This document shows positions 53,151-64,000 of a stretch of DNA of 64,000 nucleotides, one piece after another. Below the pieces are notes generated by a model. The model made no database searches. It was not told where the DNA came from and was given only the letters and a program-made list of their open reading frames with translations. The DNA is from Streptomyces olivaceus (lineage in GTDB: Bacteria; Actinomycetota; Actinomycetes; Streptomycetales; Streptomycetaceae): the NCBI RefSeq assembly GCF_000721235.1, contig NZ_JOFH01000041.1:19091-83090 (forward strand). Direction: 5' to 3'. Every line of letters starts with the position of its first letter. The first letter of the stretch is position 1. The position numbers and the translations under genes are program-made.

Positions 53151-54082
53151 ATGTTCCGCACCCTCGCCAAGGCGACCGCCGCGATCGCCGTCGTCTGCAC
53201 CGCGGCCGGCGCGGGACTCGCCCTCGACGAGGGCCGGGCCGGAGCCGCCACCCCCACCGCCGGGGCCGCCACCCGCACCGCCGCCTCCGCCGGGGCCGCC
53301 TTCACCGGCAGCGACTTCACCGGCACCAGGAAGATCCGCGTCGACGGCCACTCGGTCAACGTCTCCTGCGCGGGCCGCGCCCACCGCGGCCGGCCGCTGG
53401 TGATGCTGATGGCGGGCGGCGGCGAGGGCCTGGACAACATGGCCGCGCTGCAGAAGTCGCTGAGCAGGACCAACCGGGTCTGCTCCTACGACCGCCTCGG
53501 CGAGGGCGCCAGCGACCAGCCCGCGGCGGGGACCCTGCAGACCATGGACGACACCGGCGCCCTGCTCACCGGCGTCCTCGACCGCCTCGCCGGTGACCGC
53601 CCCGTCGTCCTGGCCGGACACTCCCTCGGCGGTTACATCGCCGCCCGCTACGCCCCGGCCACACCGACCGCGTCAAGGGCCTGGTCCTCCTCGACGCCAC
53701 CATTCCCCACCTGACCCGCGACATGAACCGCACCATCCCCGCCGACGCCACCGGCGTGCCCGCCCAGGTGCGGGACGGCGCGATCGCCGCCAACGAGGGC
53801 CAGAACCCGGAGCAGTTCGTCATCGCCGACGGCCCGGTCCGCTCCGCCGGGCACATCCCGGTCGAGATCCTCAAGCACGAGTCCCAGTACGCCGAGGTCC
53901 CCGAGTACGGGCCCGCCCTGGAGAAGATGTGGGCCGACGGCCAGCGGGAGTGGCAGCGGATCTCCACTCGCAGCAGCCTCACCACCGCCAAGGGCAGCGG
54001 CCACTACATCCACACCGACCGCCCCGACCTCGCCCTGAAGGCCGTCCAGAAGGTCGCCCACCGCGCCGCCCACCAGCACTGA
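53151..54082 (+). pseudogene. Secreted alpha/beta hydrolase disrupted by a frameshift
   Basis: The first part has a signal peptide-like start (MFRTLAKATAAIAVVCTAAGAGLAL) and the nucleophile elbow AGHSLGGYIAARYAP. Right after this, at about 53650-53660 (a C-run), the frame breaks. The other frame continues naturally (HTDRVKGLVLLDATIPHLTRDMNRTIP) to the end with GHYIHTDRP, which carries the catalytic His. One missing base in the C-run would restore the full ~310-residue hydrolase. Real mutation or sequencing error cannot be told apart here. Confidence 0.85.
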
Positions 54083-54114
54083 CTCACCCCGCCCCACCCC
54101 CCACCGCACAGACC

Positions 54115-54153
54115 GGCCCCGGGCCGTGGCTTCCCCCGCCGCGGCCCGGGGCC
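54115..54153. terminator. Hairpin between convergent genes
   Basis: Perfect 12-bp arms (54115-54126, 54142-54153) around a 15-nt loop, directly before the stop of the NmrA-like gene. Probably ends both convergent transcripts. Confidence 0.7.
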
Positions 54154-55080
54154 TCACGCCGTCGTGCCGCGAACGTCCTGGGCGGCCGCCGGCCGGAGCG
54201 CCTGTGCGAGAAAGCCCGCGCCGGGGCCCTTCAGCCAGTGGTCGAAGGAGAGCAGGAACGGGAACTCCGCGCGCAGCGCGCCGAGGTCGGCGCTCCCCGC
54301 CAGCCTGCCGTCGTCGACGAGTGCCGCCAGTCTGCCGAGGACGCCGTCCCGCCCGGGCAGCCGGCGGTAGCCGATCGGCCGGCCGGCGGCCCGGGTCAGG
54401 TGCTCGGCCAGGGCCGCACCGGTGAGGGCGTCACCGGCGATCTCCATCGTGCGGCCGGCGTACCGGTCGGGCGAGCCGAAGACCGCGGCGGCGATCCGGC
54501 CGATGTCGCGTACCGCGATGAACTGCATGGCCCGCTCGGGGCGCGTCAGGAAGGACAGCTGCCCTTCGCCGAGGTCCGTGCCCGGCGGCAGCAGGATCTC
54601 CATGAAGGTGGCCGGGCGGATGACCGTGTGGGCGATGTCCAGGCCCCGCACGTGCGCCTCGAGGCGGTGCTTGGTGTCCAGGTGGGCCACGCCCGTCACC
54701 GCGCCCGCGGTGACCGCCGAGCTGTAGACGAGGTGGGCGACGCCGCTGCGCCCGGCGGCGTCGCCCACCGCCGTGCCGAAGCGGACCTCGTCCTCGTCGC
54801 TCACCCCGGCGCCCGGCTGGCCGGAGTTCGGCTGGACGCTGAAGACGCCGTGCGCTCCGGAGAAGGCCGCGCGGAGCGAGTCGGCATCGCCGAGGTCGCC
54901 GCGGACGGTCTCGACGCCGGCGGCGGCGAGGGACCGGGCCCGGCGCCCGGACGGGTCGCGCACGACCGCGCGCACCCTCCAGCCCTCGGCCCGCAGCGCC
55001 GCGGCGACCGCGCCTCCCTGCTGTCCCGTGGCGCCCAGGACGACGACGGTCTCTCCGACACTGATACCGGTACTGGTCAC
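54154..55080 (-). CDS. NmrA-like NAD(P)-binding protein
   Basis: 308 residues: Rossmann motif VVVLGATGQQGGAVAAAL, RAVVRDPSGRRA, GVFSVQ, and VIRPATFMEILLP. NmrA/HSCARG-type proteins bind NADP(H) and either act as redox sensors or reductases. GTG start. It is divergent from a MerR gene over a single dyad, so likely its target. Confidence 0.85.
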   Translation of the reverse strand: MTSTGISVGETVVVLGATGQQGGAVAAALRAEGWRVRAVVRDPSGRRARSLAAAGVETVRGDLGDADSLRAAFSGAHGVFSVQPNSGQPGAGVSDEDEVRFGTAVGDAAGRSGVAHLVYSSAVTAGAVTGVAHLDTKHRLEAHVRGLDIAHTVIRPATFMEILLPPGTDLGEGQLSFLTRPERAMQFIAVRDIGRIAAAVFGSPDRYAGRTMEIAGDALTGAALAEHLTRAAGRPIGYRRLPGRDGVLGRLAALVDDGRLAGSADLGALRAEFPFLLSFDHWLKGPGAGFLAQALRPAAAQDVRGTTA

Positions 55081-55135
55081 AGACGGGCTCCAGACGTGGG
55101 GAAGGGGCGGCTCGTGCCGTGTTCGCTACGCTAAA

Positions 55136-55155
55136 ACCTGACGTCAGCGTCAGGT
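55136..55155. promoter_or_regulatory. MerR operator candidate
   Basis: ACCTGACG-TCAG-CGTCAGGT, a perfect 8-bp-arm dyad between the NmrA-like start (55080) and the MerR start (55192), the standard place for a MerR operator. Confidence 0.65.
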
Positions 55156-55191
55156 GCAAACGCGGCGCGAGGACCGAGTCGGGAGGCCGGG

Positions 55192-55536
55192 GTGCGGATC
55201 GGAGAGGTCGCCGCGAAGGCGGGGGTGAGCGTCCGGGCGCTGCGCTACTACGAGCAGCAGGGCCTGCTGCACTCCACCCGGACGTCGGGCGGCCAGCGCC
55301 AGTACCCGGAGGGCGCCGTGGAACGGGTCGCGGTGATCCAGCGGCTCTACGCCTCGGGCCTGTCCAGCAGGACCGTCCGCGAGGTCCTGCCCCTCGCCGG
55401 ACCCGGCGAGGCGTCGTCCCCCGAGCTGCTCGAACTGCTGACGGCCGCCCGCGACCGCCTCGACGAGCGGATGGCGGAGCTGCGGGACGCCCGCGACCGC
55501 CTCGACACCTGCATCACCGAGGCGCACGGGCCGTAG
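55192..55536 (+). CDS. MerR-family regulator
   Basis: 114 residues: helix-turn-helix MRIGEVAAKAGVSVRALRYYEQQGLL, wing, and long C-terminal dimerisation helix without metal-binding Cys. GTG start. Small-molecule-type MerR, expected to control the divergent NmrA-like gene. Its 3' end overlaps the convergent GNAT gene by 23 bp. Confidence 0.9.
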   Translation: MRIGEVAAKAGVSVRALRYYEQQGLLHSTRTSGGQRQYPEGAVERVAVIQRLYASGLSSRTVREVLPLAGPGEASSPELLELLTAARDRLDERMAELRDARDRLDTCITEAHGP

Positions 55537-56026
55537 GCGCGCCGGGAGGCCCGCCGGCCGCCGGTGTATCCGGGCCCAGCCGTTTCACCAGCGTGTACTC
55601 CGTGAGGCCCGGCGGGTAGTCGGGGATCACGCACCTCACGTCGTAGCCGCGTTTCGTGTAGAAGCCGGGGGCCTGGAAGTCCCAGGTCTCCACGCGGGCC
55701 GCGGTGCAGCCGCGCTCGGCGCGGGCGGTGCGCTCCGCCTCGTCGAGGAGGGCGGAGCCGAGGCCCGAGCCCCGGTGGCCGTCGTCGACCCACAGGTACG
55801 TGACGTGGAGCCAGGTCGCCCAGGTGTGGCCGACGAGACCGCCCGCCAGGGCGCCGGCGCCGTCGAGCACCCAGACGTGCAACGGGAATTCGCGTTCGTG
55901 AGGGGTTCCGCGCAGGGAACGCAGGACGGAGGAGGCCGCCGTGTTCGTCTCCCGGAGGCGGGTGCGCAGCAGATCGCGCCGCGCTTTGTCGACTTCTGTC
56001 ACGAGACGAAACATGCGGCTCACCAT
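55514..56026 (-). CDS. GNAT-family acetyltransferase
   Basis: 170 residues with the GNAT acetyl-CoA site (LWVDDGHRGSGLGSALLDEAERTA) and C-terminal GFYTKRGYDVRCV. Start uncertain between 56026 and an ATG 12 bp inside. Substrate unknown. Confidence 0.85.
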   Translation of the reverse strand: MVSRMFRLVTEVDKARRDLLRTRLRETNTAASSVLRSLRGTPHEREFPLHVWVLDGAGALAGGLVGHTWATWLHVTYLWVDDGHRGSGLGSALLDEAERTARAERGCTAARVETWDFQAPGFYTKRGYDVRCVIPDYPPGLTEYTLVKRLGPDTPAAGGPPGAPTARAPR

Positions 56027-56330
56027 AAACGCGTCGGGCTGTCAGTTCTGCAAATAGCCTTCCGCTCCCGGCGCCCGCCCGTACTCTGATGAGCAGCACC
56101 GGTGGGGGCCGGTGTCGTTCAGGGGGCGAGACAGCCGGGTACGGCGCCCGGGGCGGGGTAGCGGTCAGGGCACGGCGGCGGCCGTGCGGCTGCGGCGACC
56201 TGTCCCGGAGTACCGAGCGCACAGCTGGACACGGGGCTTCGGGCGCCGTGCCCGTGCAGGTGTCGCCATTTCAGGACGGACAGACGATGGGTATCCCCTG
56301 CTCCTGGAGGAGCTCGGGGGAGGGGGTTTC

Positions 56331-57098
56331 GTGGTTCGCATCCGGGTCCTGGTCGTCGACGACCATCGCATCTTCGCCGAGTCGCTCGCCGCCGCCCTGG
56401 CCGCCGAGCCCGACGTGGACGTCTCCGCGGCCGGCAGCGGTCCGGCCGCCCTGCGCTGCATGGAGCGGGCCGCCCTGGAGGGCCGGCGCTTCGACGTACT
56501 GCTCGTCGACGCCGACCTGGGCGGTCACGTGCCCGGCGCACGGCCCGCCGTGTCCGTGCGGGACGGCAACGAGGACGGGCTCGTGGACGGGATCTCGCTG
56601 GTCGCCGGGGTGCGGTCGGCGCAGCCCGGGGTGCGCACCGTGGTGCTCGCCGAGCGGGACGACCCCCGGCGGGCGGCGCTCGCGCTGGGCGCCGGGGCCT
56701 CCGGCTGGGTGGCCAAGGACTGCTCCCTGTCCCGGCTGCTCAGCGTCATACGGGGCGTCCTGCGCGACGAGACGCACCTGCCGCCCGCCCTGCTCACCGG
56801 CGTGCTGCGCGAGCTGACCGCCGCCCGCAAGCACCGCACCGAGAGCGAGCGCCTGGTGGAGTCGCTGACTCCGCGCGAGCGCGAGGTGCTGCGCTGCATG
56901 GTCGCCGGACTCGGGCGCAAGGCGGTCGCCGAGCGGCTGTACCTGTCCCCGCACACCGTGCGCACCCACATGCAGAACGTGCTGGGCAAGCTGGGCGTGC
57001 ACAGCACCCTCGCCGCCGTCGCGCTGGCCCGCCGGGCCGGGGTGGGGCCCGCCGACCTAACCGGGGATGTTGTCGAACGGGGCGGTCAGCTGGCGTAG
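56331..57098 (+). CDS. NarL/FixJ-type response regulator
   Basis: 255 residues: receiver domain (RIRVLVVDDHRIFAESL; phospho-Asp in LLVDADLGG) and LuxR helix-turn-helix (LTPREREVLRCMVAGLGRKAVAERLYLSPHTVRTHMQNVLGKLGV). A region with extra loop residues (HVPGARPAVSVRDGNEDGLVDG) interrupts the receiver. GTG after GGGGGAGGGGG. No adjacent kinase. Overlaps the convergent MarR gene by 42 bp. Confidence 0.87.
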   Translation: MVRIRVLVVDDHRIFAESLAAALAAEPDVDVSAAGSGPAALRCMERAALEGRRFDVLLVDADLGGHVPGARPAVSVRDGNEDGLVDGISLVAGVRSAQPGVRTVVLAERDDPRRAALALGAGASGWVAKDCSLSRLLSVIRGVLRDETHLPPALLTGVLRELTAARKHRTESERLVESLTPREREVLRCMVAGLGRKAVAERLYLSPHTVRTHMQNVLGKLGVHSTLAAVALARRAGVGPADLTGDVVERGGQLA

Positions 57099-57554
57099 TA
57101 GCGCCGCCAGTTCGCCGCGCTGGGCGCGGGAGAGTTCGGCCAGGATGGCGCGCTCCTGGGCCAGCAGGCCGGCCAGGGACTGGTCCGCGCGGTCCCGGCC
57201 CTCGTCCGTGAGCCGGACCAGCACACCGCGCCGGTCGCTGGGGTCGGGCAGCCGCTCGACCAGGCCCTTCTTCGCCAGACGGTCGATGCGGTTGGTCATC
57301 GTGCCCGAGGTGACCAGGGTCTGGGTGAGGAGCTGGCCGGGGGACAGCTGGTAGGGGGTGCCCGCCCGGCGCAGGGCCGTGAGCACGTCGAACTCCCAGG
57401 GCTCCAGCTGATGTTCGGCGAAGGCCAGCCGACGCGCCCGGTCCAGGTGCCGGGCGAGTCTGCTCACGCGGCTCAGCACCTCGAGCGGTTCCACGTCGAG
57501 GTCCGGGCGCTCCCGGCGCCACGCTGCGACCAGCCGATCGACCTCGTCCTCCAT
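57057..57554 (-). CDS. MarR-family regulator
   Basis: 165 residues with MarR winged helix (LTQTLVTSGTMTNRIDRLAKKGLVERLPDPSDRRGVLVRLTDEG). ATG 57554 preceded by a TACACT -10-like site only ~10 bp upstream, so possibly leaderless. The divergent tam gene and the repeated 12-mers between them suggest it regulates itself and tam. Confidence 0.88.
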   Translation of the reverse strand: MEDEVDRLVAAWRRERPDLDVEPLEVLSRVSRLARHLDRARRLAFAEHQLEPWEFDVLTALRRAGTPYQLSPGQLLTQTLVTSGTMTNRIDRLAKKGLVERLPDPSDRRGVLVRLTDEGRDRADQSLAGLLAQERAILAELSRAQRGELAALLRQLTAPFDNIPG

Positions 57555-57576
57555 GACGATCAGTGTAAGGGTTGTG

Positions 57577-57616
57577 TCGACGTGAAGTCTCTTGATGTCG
57601 ATTGTCTTGACGTCGA
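57577..57616. promoter_or_regulatory. Repeated TCTTGAYGTCGA sites between MarR and tam
   Basis: TCTTGATGTCGA (57590-57601) and TCTTGACGTCGA (57605-57616) are direct repeats 15 bp apart; an inverted third copy (10 of 12 matching) lies at 57577-57588. Probable MarR binding array. Confidence 0.55.
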
Positions 57617-57709
57617 GATAGGTTGGCGGTGAGGGTGGGTACCTCTTCGGCGGCGGCCGTTCCCGTGCGCCCGCCCCGGTCCGCACGCCCTGCACGCCCT
57701 GGAGGTTCC

Positions 57710-58621
57710 ATGCCCGCGACCACTCCGACCTGGGACCCCGCCCAGTACCTCCGCCACGCCGGCCACCGGGCCCGGCCCTTCACCGACCTCCTCGCCCGGG
57801 TCCACGACCTCCCCGCGGACCGGCCCCGCATCGCCGACCTCGGCTGCGGCCCCGGCAACGCCACCGTCCTGCTCGCCGACCGCTGGCCCACCGCCCGCAT
57901 CACCGGCTACGACAACTCGCCGCAGATGCTCGACCGCGCCCGGCGCCACGCCGGCCCCACCTCCGGCGGCGGCCACCTCGACTTCGCCGTCGCCGACGCC
58001 CGCACCTGGAGCCCCGACGAACCCGTCGACCTCCTGGTCAGCAACGCCACCCTCCAGTGGGTCCCCGGCCACGCCGACCGCTTCCCCGACTGGATCGACC
58101 GCCTCGCCCCCGGCGGCACCCTCGCCCTCCAGGTCCCCGGCAACTTCGACGCCCCCAGCCACCGCCTGATGCGCGAACTCGCCGGCTCCCGGCGCTGGCG
58201 GCACCGGCTCGACGGCGTCCTGCGCCACGACGACGCCGTCCTCACCCCCCAGGGCTACCTCGCCCACCTGACCGCCGCGGGCTGCACCGCGGACGTGTGG
58301 GAGACGACGTACGTCCACCTGCTGCCCGGCGAGGACGCCGTACTGGACTGGGTCAAGGGGACGGGACTGCTGCCCGTACTGGACGCCCTCGACGACGACC
58401 CGCCCGCCCGCGACGCGTTCGTCGAGGAGTACCGGGCCGTCCTGCGCGCCGCCTACCCGGCCGAAGCACACGGCACCCCGTTCCCCTTCCGCCGCGTCTT
58501 CGCCGTCGCCCGGAAGCCGGAGGGAGCGGCAGGGGGAGGAGGCGCGGAGGCGGCCGGGGCGGCAGCGCGAGGACCCGGGGAAGCGGCGGGGGCGGCGGGC
58601 CGGGCGGTGGGCGAGCGGTGA
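57710..58621 (+). CDS. tam: Trans-aconitate 2-methyltransferase
   Basis: 303 residues. SAM motif IADLGCGPGNATVLLADRWP, TGYDNSPQML, VSNATLQWVPGH and TWDPAQYLRHAGHRARPF at the N-terminus are the Tam pattern. It methylates trans-aconitate to detoxify it. GGAGG box before ATG 57710. A low-complexity Gly/Ala-rich tail (~35 residues) extends beyond the family end. Stop overlaps the next gene. Confidence 0.9.
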   Translation: MPATTPTWDPAQYLRHAGHRARPFTDLLARVHDLPADRPRIADLGCGPGNATVLLADRWPTARITGYDNSPQMLDRARRHAGPTSGGGHLDFAVADARTWSPDEPVDLLVSNATLQWVPGHADRFPDWIDRLAPGGTLALQVPGNFDAPSHRLMRELAGSRRWRHRLDGVLRHDDAVLTPQGYLAHLTAAGCTADVWETTYVHLLPGEDAVLDWVKGTGLLPVLDALDDDPPARDAFVEEYRAVLRAAYPAEAHGTPFPFRRVFAVARKPEGAAGGGGAEAAGAAARGPGEAAGAAGRAVGER

Positions 58622-58980
58622 TCGCCGGTCTCGACCACGTGCAGCTCGCCGCGCCGCCCGGCACCGAGGACGTCCTGCGCGCGTTCTACGGCGGCGTGCT
58701 CGGCATGACCGAGACCCCCAAGCCGCCCGCGCTCGCCGCCCGCGGCGGCTGCTGGTTCCGGGCCGGTACCGCACAGCTCCACCTCGGCGTCGAGGCGACC
58801 GGCTTCCGGCCCGCCCGCAAGGCCCACCCCGGTCTGCGGGTCACCGGGATCGAGGCGTACGCCGCCCGCCTGGAGGCCCGCGGCACGCCTGTCACCTGGG
58901 ACGACGGCCTGCCCGGCCACCGCCGCTTCTACTGCGCCGACCCGGTCGGCAACCGCCTGGAATTCCTGGAGCCGTCCTGA
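58618..58980 (+). CDS. Glyoxalase/VOC-family protein
   Basis: 120 residues: N-terminal LDHVQLAAPPGTEDVLRAFYGGVLGM and C-terminal RRFYCADPVGNRLEFLEP carry the metal-ligand patterns of the vicinal oxygen chelate fold. GTG overlaps the tam stop (GTGA). Substrate unknown. Confidence 0.88.
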   Translation: MIAGLDHVQLAAPPGTEDVLRAFYGGVLGMTETPKPPALAARGGCWFRAGTAQLHLGVEATGFRPARKAHPGLRVTGIEAYAARLEARGTPVTWDDGLPGHRRFYCADPVGNRLEFLEPS

Positions 58981-59023
58981 CCACCCCGGCGCCGGGCATC
59001 AGCCCCGTGCCGGCCGGCGGTGA

Positions 59024-59701
59024 TCAGTTCTTCCGGTGCCCTATCAGCCGCGGCTTCGGTTCCAGGCCGTCCAGACCGTGCCACGCCAGGTTCACCAGGT
59101 GCGCCGCCACCTCCGCCTTCTTCGGACGGCGCACGTCCAGCCACCACTGGCCGGTCAGCGCCACCATCCCGACCAGCGCCTGCGCGTACAGCGGGGCCAG
59201 CTTGGCGTCGAAGCCGCGGTTCTTGAACTCGCGGCCCAGGATGTCCTCCACCTGGGTGGCGATGTCCGAGATGAGGGAGGCGAAGGAACCCGTCGACTGC
59301 GGGATGGGGGAGTCGCGGACCAGGATGCGGAAACCGTCCGTGTACTCCTCGATGTAGTCCAGGAGCGCGAACGCGGCCTGCTCGCACAGCTCCCGCGGAT
59401 GCCCCGCGGTCAGCGAGCCGGTCACCATGTCGAGCAGCCGCCGCATCTCGCGGTCCACGACCACCGCGTACAGCCCCTCCTTGCCGCCGAAGTGCTCGTA
59501 CACCACCGGCTTGGACACCCCGGCCTTCGCCGCGATCTCCTCCACCGACGTGCCCTCGAAACCCTTCGCCGCGAAGAGGGTGCGGCCGATCTCCAGCAAC
59601 TGCTGGCGGCGCTCGGCACCGGTCATCCGGGTGCGACGGGCGCGCCGCGGCTTCTCGTTGCTTGGGGTGCTGCTGGAGTCGGTCGCCACGGCGTCAATCA
59701 T
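59024..59701 (-). CDS. TetR-family regulator encoded after the desaturase
   Basis: 225 residues with helix-turn-helix TSVEEIAAKAGVSKPVVYEHFGGKEGLYAVVV and a TetR C-terminal domain. The start overlaps the desaturase stop by 4 bp, so both share a transcript. It probably senses acyl-CoA or membrane state and represses the operon through the TACG..CGTA dyads upstream of the desaturase (compare FasR/DesT-type regulators; inference). Confidence 0.88.
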   Translation of the reverse strand: MIDAVATDSSSTPSNEKPRRARRTRMTGAERRQQLLEIGRTLFAAKGFEGTSVEEIAAKAGVSKPVVYEHFGGKEGLYAVVVDREMRRLLDMVTGSLTAGHPRELCEQAAFALLDYIEEYTDGFRILVRDSPIPQSTGSFASLISDIATQVEDILGREFKNRGFDAKLAPLYAQALVGMVALTGQWWLDVRRPKKAEVAAHLVNLAWHGLDGLEPKPRLIGHRKN

Positions 59702-60708
59702 GCCGCCTTCGCCGTCTCCTTCCGGCGGCGGGCGGCGTCTTGATCCGTCTTGCGGCGCGAATCGATACGCGAGCGTGACGGCCAGCGCACGTCGTACGCC
59801 CACCCGAGCTGCTCGAACCAGCGGATCAGGCGGGCCGAGGAGTCGAGCTGGCCCCGCATCACGCCGTGCCGCGCCGACGTCGGGTCGGCGTGGTGCAGGT
59901 TGTGCCAGGACTCGCCGCAGGACAGGATCGCCAGCCACCACACGTTGCCCGAACGGTCCCGGGACCTGAAGGGGCGCTTCCCCACCGCGTGGCAGATCGA
60001 GTTGATCGACCACGTCACGTGGTGCAGCAACGCCACCCGAACGAGTGAACCCCAGAAGAACCCGGTGAACGCCCCCCACCAGGACATCGTGACCAGACCG
60101 CCGATCAGCGCGGGCAGCGCCAGGGAGACCGCCGTCCACAGGATGAACTGGCGGGAGACCGCCCGCAGCGCCGGGTCCTTGATCAGGTCCGGTGCGTACT
60201 TGTCCTGCGGCGTCTGCTCCTCGTCGAACATCCATGCGATGTGTGCCCACCACAGGCCCTTGACCAGGGCCGGCACCGTCTCCCCGTACCGCCACGGCGA
60301 ATGCGGGTCGCCCTCGTCGTCCGAGAACCTGTGGTGCTTGCGGTGGTCGGCCACCCAGCGCACCAGCGGCCCCTCCACCGCCATCGACCCCGCGATCGCC
60401 AGCGCGATCCGCAACGGCCGCTTCGCCTTGAACGAACCGTGGGTGAAGTGCCGGTGGAAGCCGATGGTGATGCCGTGACAGCCCAGGAAGTAGAAGAAGA
60501 CCAGCAGCCCCAGGTCCAGCCAGCTCACACCCCACCCCCACGCCAGCGGCACCGCCGCCGCCAGCGCCAGGAACGGAACGGTGATGAACAGCAGCAGGGT
60601 GATCTGCTCGAGTGAGCGCTTCTGCTCGCCACCCAGCGTGGCGGACGGGGCGGCGGGGTCGCCGGAGGGCTGCGGAGCGTCAGGAATCACATCGGAACTC
60701 GTGGTCAT
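59698..60708 (-). CDS. Acyl-CoA desaturase (membrane di-iron)
   Basis: 336 residues with three His boxes HRHFTHGSF, HRKHHRF and HNLHH, plus two hydrophobic helix pairs. It introduces a cis double bond (delta-9 type) into acyl-CoA. ATG 60708 with GGGGA box; an earlier in-frame ATG at 60765 would cover the operator and is rejected. Same transcript as the TetR gene downstream. Confidence 0.93.
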   Translation of the reverse strand: MTTSSDVIPDAPQPSGDPAAPSATLGGEQKRSLEQITLLLFITVPFLALAAAVPLAWGWGVSWLDLGLLVFFYFLGCHGITIGFHRHFTHGSFKAKRPLRIALAIAGSMAVEGPLVRWVADHRKHHRFSDDEGDPHSPWRYGETVPALVKGLWWAHIAWMFDEEQTPQDKYAPDLIKDPALRAVSRQFILWTAVSLALPALIGGLVTMSWWGAFTGFFWGSLVRVALLHHVTWSINSICHAVGKRPFRSRDRSGNVWWLAILSCGESWHNLHHADPTSARHGVMRGQLDSSARLIRWFEQLGWAYDVRWPSRSRIDSRRKTDQDAARRRKETAKAA

Positions 60709-60772
60709 GCGCGTCCCCTGTGGGGTCGAGGGTGGAGTCGGTGCCGGGCTCGGAGAACCGTTCACAGTTTCC

Positions 60773-60799
60773 TACGGTTCCGTAACCTACGGCGACGTA
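60773..60799. promoter_or_regulatory. Two TACG..CGTA dyads upstream of the desaturase
   Basis: TACGG-TT-CCGTA (60773-60784) and TACG-GCGA-CGTA (60788-60799), 15 bp apart and in phase for cooperative binding of the TetR protein encoded in the operon. Confidence 0.6.
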
Positions 60800-60999
60800 A
60801 GTATGGCAGTGCGTAGTCGCCCGGCAAGAGCCCCAGAGCCTGCGCGTCCTGGCCGACACCTATCCTGGAAACCGGTCGGACAGCGCGGTCCGCTCTGATT
60901 ACTTCCCGGACGTCCGGCCCGGTAAGCGGCGCCCGCCGCGCGGGACGGCCCTCCGGGTTCCCTCCCGGACGAGCTTCAACACTGCAAGGAGCCGCACCT

Positions 61000-63735
<2,736 letters not shown>

Positions 63736-63781
63736 CCCAGCCGCGGGCACTCGTGCGCGCCGCTGCGGGCAGTGCGTGCCG

Positions 63782-63836
63782 CGCCGCTGCGGGCAGTCGT
63801 GCCGCTGGGGCGGCACGGGTGGGCGCAGCGGCACCC
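63782..63836. repeat. Intergenic repeat (copy 2)
   Basis: 55 bp identical, in opposite orientation, to 45102-45156. A partial direct copy lies just before it (about 63758-63780). 46 bp after the ppc stop. Confidence 0.88.
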
Positions 63837-63898
63837 GGCCACGCCGGCCCACACGCCCCACCCCGACGCCGCCCCCGACGCGGCGCACCACACAACAC

Positions 63899-63933
63899 CG
63901 GTGCCCCCGAGCTCACCAGAGCCGGGGGCACCG
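63899..63933. terminator. Hairpin near the right edge
   Basis: 11-bp perfect arms CGGTGCCCCCG / CGGGGGCACCG around 13 nt. It lies between the ppc stop and the minus-strand gene tail and may serve both. Confidence 0.65.
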
Positions 63934-63956
63934 TCACACCGTACCGACGGAGAAAA

Positions 63957-64000
63957 TCACACCGCCAAGAACGCCGCCGTAAGCAGCACAACCCCCGCCC
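63957..64000 (-). CDS. C-terminus of a membrane protein (partial)
   Basis: The minus strand reads AGVVLLTAAFLAV then TGA (63957-63959), a hydrophobic end typical of a membrane protein, followed downstream by the hairpin at 63899. The rest of the gene is outside the window, so identity cannot be judged. Confidence 0.4.
   Translation of the reverse strand, partial: AGVVLLTAAFLAV

Overview
The window is high-GC actinobacterial chromosome, almost certainly Streptomyces. Supporting signs are very strong GC bias at codon third positions, frequent GTG starts, ATGA overlaps, an SsgA-like sporulation gene, a WhiJ/AbaA-type module (XRE-DUF5753 regulator, DUF397 protein, RsbW-like ATPase), a galTEK operon and an RpfB-like factor. 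From memory, the run ssgE - two penicillin-binding proteins - pmt - rsmI - tatD - rpfB - rsmA - ispE - ABC-F - galTEK - desaturase - ppc follows the S. coelicolor chromosome in reverse number order. I could not run a comparison. No rRNA, tRNA, CRISPR array or transposase gene was seen.

Layout. (1) 1-10434 is a compact specialised-metabolism cluster of unknown product. It has an MFS exporter (cut by the window edge), an amidase with a tiny overlapping partner, a divergent HxlR regulator, an SCP2-like small protein, an acyl-CoA dehydrogenase, an N-acyl-amino-acid/acyl-homoserine-lactone-synthase-like acyltransferase, a ThiF/E1-like adenylyltransferase, an Asn/Arg-hydroxylase-like Fe/2-oxoglutarate oxygenase, an ACP, a KAS and a FabH-like KAS III. 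Most neighbours overlap by 4 bp. The gene set suggests a fatty acyl chain joined to an amino acid or small peptide whose carboxylate is adenylated. This is the best candidate here for an undescribed system. (2) 10.5-19.5 kb holds YbaK and DUF1876 proteins, a serine hydrolase, an ECF nickel/cobalt transporter (CbiM-CbiQ-CbiO) behind a Nur-type box, ssgE and two tandem penicillin-binding proteins. (3) 19.5-30.06 kb looks like an accessory block: a toxin-like pair, the WhiJ/AbaA module, two SDRs, a DUF1772 protein, two TetR genes with clear operators, a saccharopine-dehydrogenase-like gene, an amidohydrolase and LysR. Its right edge cuts off the 3' end of pmt.

(4) 31.7-40 kb is conserved housekeeping DNA: rsmI, a zinc-ribbon protein, tatD, rpfB, rsmA, ispE, a Uma2 gene and ABC-F. 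(5) 40-45 kb encodes two paralogous membrane-anchored, proline-rich PQQ-propeller proteins and a degenerate NarL-type regulator. (6) 45-50.7 kb is galactose metabolism: an SSS symporter divergent from galT-galE-galK, with TGTGAT hexamers between them. (7) 50.7-59 kb has a P450-ferredoxin pair with a MarR regulator, a frameshifted hydrolase, a MerR/NmrA pair, a GNAT, a NarL response regulator, a MarR gene, tam and a glyoxalase-like gene. (8) 59-64 kb has a TetR-desaturase operon, ppc and the tail of a membrane-protein gene.

Many genes have short palindromes next to them that fit autoregulation by the neighbouring regulator. All such assignments are inferred from position and symmetry only.
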